A stretch of 64,000 bases of DNA. Source: Paragorgia papillata. Taxonomy: Eukaryota; Cnidaria; Anthozoa; Scleralcyonacea; Coralliidae. Position 1 is the first letter of the stretch. Every line of letters begins with the position of its first letter. Under the pieces are notes generated by a model. It worked only from the letters and a program-made list of their open reading frames with translations. It was not told the DNA's origin and did no database searches. The stretch is from contig JAWNZC010000338.1 of NCBI GenBank assembly GCA_035771165.1, forward strand, positions 496,001 to 560,000, written 5' to 3'. The position numbers and the translations under genes are program-made. Shown here piece by piece: positions 55,942-64,000 of this stretch.

Positions 55942-58044
55942 CAGGGGCGGATTTAGACTACGTCAACTAAGTCGCGCGACGAAGTGAAAATTTGACGTGA
56001 ATATATAATTTTCGTTTGTTGCACGTTGTCAAAAATTTACAAATAAAATCCTGCAAATGAGAAATAATTATCTAGTAGGAAGGAGTATGTTCTATTCTTA
56101 AAATGCCTATCTACAGAGGCTTCAGTTCATGCCAGAAAAATTTCCCCGTTGGCGTTTTCCCGTTTTCTTTACGCGCGAGGCCTAATTCTGTGCTACGACT
56201 GATTTCGAGGGGAAGTAGTGGGATGCATGGGACATAATGCGATAATCAAGGATCGGGTTCACAGTCATTTCCAGGCCACAAATGCGATGCAGGCTCTCGG
56301 CTTGATGAATTTGACGAAGGAAAGCAGTTAGTCACTTTTTGACGAAGTTGGTTGGTTTTTTAAGATCTTTTAACGTTCCTGATTGGTTAATTTTTTTTTA
56401 ATTACGACTTACGATTGGTGTAGAGGCTGAAACGTCATTTTGCAGGATAAGCGCCTTTCTGAGTAATCAGTATGGTTAGCGATCGCTTCTGTGGTTCTAC
56501 GAGGCCATGCGCATATTCTGCGTCCTTCCTAAATTATATTCCCAACACTCAATAGCAAGGATATCTACAAGACATTTATGATGAAACATGCGTGAAACTT
56601 TCATCAAGTGCTTTATGCACTGAAGATGACATTTTACAGAGGATTGAAAAAGATATATCGAAATATCAATTGCGAGAATTTTATACAGTGAATCAGTGAT
56701 GCGCTCTGAGGTCGTCTGAGGTAAGAAACCCTTACTATACTGTATGATTTGAATATCATTATAGTCTTTATGATAATTTATAGATTAACTCTTGGGCTAG
56801 ACTTCGCGTTTGCTTGTATTTGATCTATAACATGTTGAATTGATGCTTTGCAATGAAACGTGTATCGGACGGACTAGTGTATGCTGGAAATTTGATCTTG
56901 CTTGGAGATTTCATGGTTTTAATATTAATATCAGTAATATGATTAATTTTATCTTTGTGAGACTGTAACCTAGCCAGCCAACCTGGCAGTTAAAGCACTC
57001 TTCTCATACATTGCTAATTTCTGTTCCTTTAATATTAATTATTACAGTATATAATATATATATACACAACATGTCATGTACTGTATGTGACCTGTATGAT
57101 TACTGTATGTGGTGTCATAATAAACTTGATTAGTAAATGATGATTGGTTTCTTCTTTTAATATAAATTTACATGTGTACAGTACTAAGTGCTGATATCCA
57201 CATGAACCAATAACTACATGTGCTGTATTACAATTATTATTTACATTTTATTATCTGGCTTAAATACAATATCTGCTTAATTCTAGTATTCAATGTTTAT
57301 ATAATGACTTAGATTAGTTGGGGGCTCAAGGGTTAGGATGACTGGGATAATGTTGAGAGTTGAGCTCCTTTATGTCCATGTCACATTATGGTCATAAATA
57401 AAAGCATTCCTTAACAAGACATTGTCTGCTTGGGTAGATGTGTAAAAGGTGAGTATCTGGCACCTGAAAACCAGACAGCTCATAGTAACATAGATTGCTA
57501 CTGGTGGGTAGTGGCTTGGATTAGTTGTGACTTAATTAGAATGACTGGGATGATGTAGACCCATTATTACCCTTGCTCTGGGTTATGCAGAACATTAAAT
57601 TCAGCTAGACCTTTACTTGTATGTTGATCAGGCTGTCCATGTTGATTCACTGACTGCAAGAATATGTTTTTGGTGTCTCCAAGGCATGCTGATGAGCTCT
57701 GACATAGAGCAAAACAACCATATATTTTTTAAGTTAGTAATTAAATATAATCACATATCTCTGTTTGTTGTATTGCCTTCTTTTTAGAAAAAAATAATTA
57801 CGCACTTACAAACAATTACAAGAATTCACTAATCCAAATCCAATTTTGACACTTTTTCAAAAGAAGTATAAAATCTGCTAAGAAAATATGTTTTTAAACT
57901 TCAGAAATTTTGATTAAAAGTGTTGTCAGAACGCGGGAAATGCCATTTCAGAGACCCAAATTTCAAAAAATTTCCGGGGGGGCATGCCCCCGAACCCCCC
58001 TAGATACTTTGACTAAGTGGGGAAAATTCCTGGATCCGCCCCTG
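55942..58044. mobile_element. 2.1-kb CAGGGGCGGA element related to the 12.8-kb one
   Basis: The ends are CAGGGGCGGATTTAGACTAC and TTCCTGGATCCGCCCCTG, flanked by CTGTT on both sides (5 bp). The subterminal GTCAACTAAGTCGCGCGACG resembles the 12.8-kb element. A degenerate exon at 56556-56698 resembles that element's ORF. Confidence 0.75.
56556..56720 (+). pseudogene. Degenerate exon related to the 12.8-kb element's ORF
   Basis: It reads QGYLQDIYDETCVKL then CTEDDILQRIEKDI, then a stop; a donor-like CTGAG|gtaaga follows at 56720. Alignable with CLQEIYADLMKRI...SVEELLSAI by eye. Confidence 0.45.
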
Positions 58045-58941
58045 CTGTTTTCAATTGAGAATACAAACTTTTCAAATAGGGGTGGATATACGTGACCCAG
58101 CAGCTTTTTTTACTATATTCCAAGAACATGCATGTTGTATTTTAATTACTAGAAACTACAATCTTGGACAAAAGTATTCGGACACAACAACACAATCTTC
58201 ACTTATAACATTTCATTCTGCTTCAGCGGGTTCTGCTTGAACGATCGATGCCTAACAACGCCCTCCTCCCTTTCAATGTTGTTCACTGTATGAAATATAA
58301 TAGACGGCCGGCCAACCTCAATAAAAGTGCCTGGAAAACACCTTTGATGGCATTTCGTGTTACAAGCAGGCAACCACCACAGAAATGTAGCTTAGACTTC
58401 GACAAAGACGACTAGGCCGGTTGCCATCCGAGTTTCGGGATTTTTAGGTGAAAATTTTGAGGTTTTTTACAGCTATTTCACGCGCTACGAGCTGGATTGA
58501 AAATTCCAAGTTCGGTTTCCCTAGCAACAATTTCGTTCGGGTACTTTCTTGTGATTGGCCAGGTTATAATTACATAGCCAATGAGAACACGCGAATCAAA
58601 ACAAGCCCCCCGGCACATAGATACCGGCGCATTTCATGCAAATTTAATATTCGATCTCAAGTTTTTATATTGAGCGAAATCAGGCTATTATTTTATTGCA
58701 AGAAGGCAAAAGTACAACAACTGAAAGTTTGTATGAGATTGTAGATATATTCAAGCGTTTATTGTTATAAAATATTATTACAATATCGTAATTTTATTGG
58801 GTGTTGACATCTATCTTGTCGGGGTGTTGAGAGGTGCAGATTTGACTTTGTCAATTTGACATCGTTTGGCGTTTTTATTTAAAAAGTTTACTGTTTTATA
58901 CTCGTGTACAACAAAGCGACTAAATAAATAAATGTTAAACA

Positions 58942-59115
58942 ATGGCTTCAACATCGGGTTCGAAACGTAAACTGCCGAATATAATCCCCGTTACGGTTTT
59001 AAAAAAGAAGAAGGAAGAATCGGAGTATTCTCTAGACGCTTGTTTGTTTTGCCAAAAACCCAGTGACCTGTGTTGTTTCTCTGCAGATGGAAGAGAGTTG
59101 TACAATCTGCAATAG
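58942..59115 (+). pseudogene. N-terminal Cys-rich module of the 58.3-kb transposon protein
   Basis: The 57-residue frame reads MASTSGSKRKLPNIIP, a Lys-rich stretch, then DACLFCQKPSDLCCFS and ends YNLQ. The CxxC...CC module is typical of N-termini in a large cnidarian family of uncharacterised repeat proteins. Sequence resembling the rest continues in broken frames past 59200. Confidence 0.5.
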
Positions 59116-59645
59116 AAAGAAGGGAATTAAACGACGTTACATAAGTAGCATAATTGATAGGGTACTTCTGCTTCACATCATTGGCAATAACCAAAATTGT
59201 GTTCGGATGTAAAATGGCATCATGCATATTAAAGTCGAGCTAAGCAGTCATCTCTATTCCCTTGTCCATCTATTATTTAACCTTACTTACCTTTCTTTGA
59301 CACTGTACCCAGCACTTCAAATGATACTTACTGTACCCTCTGCTACTACTAATATTTGCCAGTCTGACATGCATGGTAGAATCTAATTCTGACAGATCTA
59401 TTATTTTTTGGGAGAGCTCCATTGTTGCACTTGGCAAAACATACACACCTTCCAGTCAATAGCTTTTTTCCTGTTAGTACTTAGACCTTTTGTACAATTC
59501 AAGTCTGCTTTATAGGCCATGTGTATGATATGGGAAGGGTCTGGCTTTACTACACCAAAATGTGTCCAAAAAAAATGTTGAACTTCCACAATGGTATACT
59601 ACATGGTGAAGTTCTTTTTACAACAATGTTAAACAACTACTAGGT

Positions 59646-60538
59646 GAAAAGGTCAAAAGGCTGGTTTTGTTTGACCGATTGATGCAAGCTAGATTACACC
59701 TCCTCATATACCCCAGTGATAAGTCTAATTTTGTTATTGCTGAACATTGGACTACTGAACAGGTTACAGTAGACGATGAGTTGGTTGCTGATGACAACTC
59801 TGATGAAGTTGTTCCTCTGCAAAATAACATGTTAGTAGATTTGATAGATACTGCCCTACACATCCAAAATGATTTGGAAAAAATGCCAGGTCATAATGCA
59901 TGCTGGATGGACTGGCATTGACCAAGAGCATGTCACCAGAGTTATACCAGATAGCTTGTACCTTTTAATTCAATTTGCTTTTGGTGCAAATGAATGAAGA
60001 TTGTTTGCAGATCATTTGTGATTCATTCTTCAATTGGTTTGGCAACCGAAGACGATTTGGTGCGACTATTTCAGCAGCAATTAAGGTGCTATTTGAAAGA
60101 GACAAGAGAGTGAGATTTCAGCCATGGGATATTCTTCTCAGTCTTTGGAAGCCCAAACCAAACTCTTGACAGCAGTGTATACTTTCAACACTTGGCTATA
60201 CAGACAGACAAGAATCTCTAATTTCATGGACTATCTGAATAACTAACTCTGGCTTTCAACCAAAACACTGGGGAAAATTGGCCAAATGTCTGGAAGAACA
60301 TCTCGGTTGTTGTTCAAATGGTCGCTGTGAAAAGTCTTCTGCTGCCAAATACATCTGGGCAACGGACCACAAAATTATTTGGAAAGAAGCTTCTCTCATC
60401 TGTACTGAAGATAACTACTTCTCTGCTTGGATTAGGAAATCAACAAGAATTCACAAGCATCAAACTATTTCTCAAGAAGGCCAACCTCTCAACGATAATA
60501 GGACAGCACTTTTCAAAATAATTAAAAGCTTACCATAA
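59646..60538 (+). pseudogene. Degraded central region of the 58.3-kb transposon protein
   Basis: Pieces in different frames read LFDRLMQARLHLLIYPSDKS, then VIPDSLYLLIQFAFGANE (spanning two frames near 59940), DCLQIICDSFFNWFGNRRRF and FQPWDILLSLWKPK. The IP..LYLL...FG and ICDS blocks recur in uncharacterised cnidarian repeat proteins. No catalytic residues could be assigned. Confidence 0.45.
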
Positions 60539-61573
60539 GCTTTAGCGAACACAAATACGGTAAACAAATATTGTTAAACGAAATCAGAATAAAATATAAA
60601 ACTTAAAGACAGTACTGTCGTGGATTAGTAGCTTGATAGTTGATACTCACTTTGTATATTAGCAACTTGAGTAGACCAATTTAACCTTTATTAGATTAGT
60701 ACAACTTCTTACATTAATCACGTGATAAACTATAATCTTTAAACTCAGTATTCTTAATGTACATAGTCACAAGAGTCCCTGTCGATACGACATCGTACTC
60801 GCTTCCTTAATAAAGCAATTAAACCCACTGTGTAGATCGTCCTTCTAACTTGAACCAGGAAAGAACCACATAAAAGTCCGTGCGTCTATAGATCACAACA
60901 CAACGCAATCCGAATTCAATATTGTAACCCACTCATAGACGACGCATGTGATAAGTACACACATTTACCAGATCCAAGGTACAATATTTATGTTTAAGTG
61001 ATAAGTCATAACGAACAACAACTCAGTTTGGTTCGCTAGCTCTGGGACGACTGCTTTGCTTTAAAAGGAAATATATTATGGTTGTATCTGCAAATTACCA
61101 AAACCAACTGTAGCCCATAATATAAAGGACTTTACCGTAGCTACCAAATCCAAAAAAATTATAAAACTTTACAAATTTACCTTCTTGTCGCCTTTCTTCG
61201 AGGTGTTGTGTTCAAATTTAGGTGTATCCACGCCATGTTTCTTGTTTGTTTGTCATTGTGGCCGATGCGAATTATGACATCCGAAACTTTACACGCGCTG
61301 ATTGGATGACAGAAAACATTAGCCAATCATCGTAAAACATTAGGACTCATTTCATTACTTCACCAAATTTCCATCTGTCGTCGACGCGGAACATCAAAGC
61401 CGTAGTGTGCTTTCAAAAAACTCCAAATTTTTATATTGAAATCCCGAATTACGGATGGCAACCCCCCAATCCTTCAAAGTAAACACTATTCGATACGATC
61501 TAGCGTGGTTGCCTGCTTGTAACAAAGAATGCCATCAACAGTAATATTTTGGATCCTTGGCCGGCCGTCTATA

Positions 61574-62585
61574 CAACCTCGTACCCAGGGTCTTATCTCC
61601 GCTGCTCCGCCCGCCGCTGTGAAAAGACCCTGGTTGCGGCTGGTCACGTGCCCCCTAAAAATTGGGGGGTTTTCAATTAACGATTTAAAAAATACTCAGG
61701 GAGGAGTGACAAAGGCACAATTACAACCGCTTCACCGTTTTGTTTATACAAATAATATATTACGTCTGGCGTCGTTGTCTGGCGCCAGGCTGTTGATCGC
61801 AAAATATCTGTTGAAATGAAAACAACAAAAAACAAACGTACTCGGTGTTGACAAAACATATCTCGCTTTCTTCTTTGGTGTACGTCGTCGAAGAACAAAA
61901 GATCATGTCGAATCCAAAGAAATCCCGAAGAAGATATACCAATCGACTCGAATCGACTATTAAATGCACCGTCGAATGCGTGTCGACTTCATCGTAGTGT
62001 TGGTGATGTGAACTGCGAAGCATTTGTACAACAAGGCAAATTTTGAACTGCATTATTTGGCCGAAATGCCATACGGTAAAAGACTTCCTTGCGACGAGTG
62101 CTCTTCCTCGTTTAATCTAAAGGCCATGTGAAAGAAGATTACAAAATTTCACAAAGGTCAAGACGTTGCTTTGCGAGAGCCAAACCGCTTTCTCTCGCAT
62201 CAAAAAATGCATTGACATTTCAGCCAATGCCCCGATAACCGCGGCGAAAAGTGCCGAAAGAAGCGATTCAGGAAAGATTGCAACTATACAATATCAAGCC
62301 GACTAGTACTGTCCTTTCACGCGCATTTGTCATCAACAGAAAGTCAGGTAAATGCAGTTGTTGAATCGCGTTTTTCATTCTTTCAGTAAACTTTATAGTT
62401 CGCCTAAATCTAATAACAGATTTAAGAATATGAGTATTAAAACTGGACTTGTGTTGTAGCATTGTCATTGAGTGTGCAGCTTACTAAAGCTAACCACCCC
62501 TCCCATGATTTAAAATTTGTTTAGGCGGCACGTGACCAGCCGCAACCAGGGTCTTTTCGGAGATAAGACCCTGGGTACGAGGTTG
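61574..62585. mobile_element. 1.0-kb transposon with CAACCTCGTACCCAGGGTC ends and 9-bp target duplication
   Basis: The ends are CAACCTCGTACCCAGGGTCT and the reverse complement; the duplication CCGTCTATA is at 61565-61573 and 62586-62594. Inside, GCACGTGACCAGCCGCAACC forms a further subterminal inverted block. A plus-strand C2H2-like stretch LPCDECSSSFNLKAM, stop, FHKG lies at 62090-62155. Duplication length suggests a MULE-type element. Confidence 0.8.
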
Positions 62586-62594
62586 CCGTCTATA

Positions 62595-62980
62595 ATGTAT
62601 TTTCACACATATTTGCCATTTAGATCCGTCAACATTGATTAGGGGGAGGGGTTTTGGTGCTATATGTAAATTTTTGCGTAAACATGAACGTGCGCGTGGC
62701 GTGTCCCAATGACTTTTGTCCAAGATTGTAGCAATTTGCAATTTACTTGATCCAGCGTAAATATATTCATAATTAATCAAATATCGGGTACTAGTGTAAA
62801 AGATATATGTGCGAACATCAGCAATATAATTTCAATTATATGAAGATTAACTTCAAAACATGTTTATGTATATATTCAATCTCTTCGTTATAGAGTTAGG
62901 TTGACTTAATTGTTGATAAAATACAGAATGTTATTTAGAAGTTGCATTATTTGCAGAAAGAGATGTAAATTGAAAGCAAT
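62595..62980. other. Flank between the 61.6-kb transposon and the terminal minisatellite
   Basis: No gene or repeat recognised. Confidence 0.45.
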
Positions 62981-64000
62981 ACATTGCTTGACATTATATT
63001 TGTTTAGTGTTATTTTGTTTTGTTCCCAGACTCGCCCGGCTGTCAAGAGACAGGAAACTTAGTTAACAATTCAGTGAAATAATTTTGACATAATTTGCCT
63101 GTGTGGCTAACGATGTTTAAGTTGCCTGTGTGGCTAACGATGTTTAAGTTGTCTGTGTGGCTAACGATGTTTAAGTTGCCTGTGTGGCTAACGATGTTTA
63201 AAGTTGCCTGTGTGACTAACTACTGTTTAAGTTGCCTGTTGTGGCTAACGATGTTTAAGTTGTCTGTGTGGCTAACGATGTTTAAGTTGCCTGTTGTGGC
63301 TAACGATGTTTAAGTTGCCTGTTGTGGCTAACGATATTTAAGTTGCCTGTTGTGGCTAACGATGTTTAAGTTGCCTGTGTGGCTAACGATGTTTAAGTTG
63401 CCTGTGTGACTAACTACTGTTTAAGTTGCCTGTGTGGCGATCGATGTTTAAGTTGTTTGTGGTGTGGCTAACGATGTTACATTGCTTGACATTATATTTG
63501 TTTAGTGTTATTTTGTTTTGTTCCCAGACTCGCCCGGCTGTCAAGAGACAGGAAACTTAGTTAACAATTCAGTGAAATAATTTTGACATAATTTGCCTGT
63601 GTGGCTAACGATGTTTAAGTTGCCTGTGTGGCTAACGATGTTTAAGTTGTCTGTGTGGCTAACGATGTTTAAGTTGCCTGTGTGGCTAACGATGTTTAAA
63701 GTTGCCTGTGTGACTAACTACTGTTTAAGTTGCCTGTTGTGGCTAACGATGTTTAAGTTGTCTGTGTGGCTAACGATGTTTAAGTTGCCTGTTGTGGCTA
63801 ACGATGTTTAAGTTGCCTGTTGTGGCTAACGATATTTAAGTTGCCTGTTGTGGCTAACGATGTTTAAGTTGCCTGTGTGGCTAACGATGTTTAAGTTGCC
63901 TGTGTGACTAACTACTGTTTAAGTTGCCTGTGTGGCGATCGATGTTTAAGTTGTTTGTGGTGTGGCTAACGATGTTTAATTTGCTTGTGTGGCTAACGAT
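62981..64000. repeat. 27-bp minisatellite with 498-bp higher-order period
   Basis: Units read GTTGCCTGTGTGGCTAACGA then TGTTTAA. The block 62981-63478, including a ~110-bp non-repeat leader (ACATTGCTTGACATTATATT), is repeated at 63479-63976 with the same internal variants. The array runs off the window. Confidence 0.95.

Larger units (their letters stand above)
58300..61571 (+). mobile_element. 3.3-kb DNA transposon with ~150-bp imperfect terminal inverted repeats, decayed
   Basis: The ends are ATAGACGGCCGGCCAA and the reverse complement, followed inwards by TGATGGCATT, GTTACAAGCAGGCAACC and a second inverted block GGTTGCCATCCG/CGGATGGCAACC. Internal plus-strand fragments belong to one degraded protein. 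A second element is inserted at its right end. No target duplication is recognised. Confidence 0.75.

Noticed and set aside
58991..59227. Minus-strand ORF in the 58.3-kb transposon
   Set aside because: Antisense to the Cys-rich N-terminal module, which has the better family resemblance.
63095..63811. Two identical 72-codon frames (MPVWLTMFKL...)
   Set aside because: They are the 27-bp minisatellite read in frame; identity comes from the 498-bp block duplication.

Overview
The window reads as animal nuclear DNA, most likely from an anthozoan cnidarian (sea anemone, stony or soft coral). The reasons are an AT-rich background, short exons with consensus GT-AG junctions in long introns, an intronless class A GPCR of a common cnidarian kind, a DIRS-type tyrosine-recombinase retrotransposon, Penelope-like and LINE remnants, and many foldback elements. 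The taxon is an inference from these features; no species marker was found.

Two host genes can be reconstructed on the minus strand from homology and splice phase. The left half of the window is the 5' part of a GPLD1-type gene (glycosylphosphatidylinositol-specific phospholipase D). Five coding exons lie at 33972-33616, 8905-8685, 6949-6750, 4043-3632 and 1736-1433, and the rest runs off the left edge. All four junctions keep phase and match the human protein order. Intron 1 is about 24.7 kb and holds most of the mobile DNA: a decayed transposase-like gene (16184-12324) split by a hAT-like element, a nearly complete 7-kb tyrosine-recombinase retrotransposon (17004-23964), an antiparallel GPCR gene (24123-25085), its frameshifted tandem copy, and LINE fragments. 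To the right lies XRCC2 (RAD51 paralogue), with a seven-codon first exon at 40288-40268 and the remaining coding sequence at 36125-35295. Its 4.1-kb intron holds an 847-bp near-perfect inverted repeat.

The retrotransposon has split direct repeats (A1 - genes - B1A2 - B2), a Gag with a CCHC knuckle, RT, RNase H and a tyrosine recombinase. It carries frameshifts and is probably dead. Its Gag appears to be spliced, and the predicted intron is filled by a ~28-bp minisatellite whose unit is itself a small hairpin. A 2.75-kb tandem duplication (23226-25968 and 25978-28726) starts inside that minisatellite and ends inside a MITE, so it copied the element's 5' end together with the GPCR.

From 41 kb to the right edge I found no host gene. 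This part holds a gag-like remnant, hAT-like elements, very large palindromes embedded in (TA)n, a Penelope-like GIY-YIG remnant between inverted repeats, a three-copy foldback family, a heptamer array, a 3.3-kb inverted-repeat transposon whose end was hit by a second element with a 9-bp target duplication, and a 27-bp minisatellite with a 498-bp higher-order period at the right edge. Exon calls are conceptual and lack transcript support.
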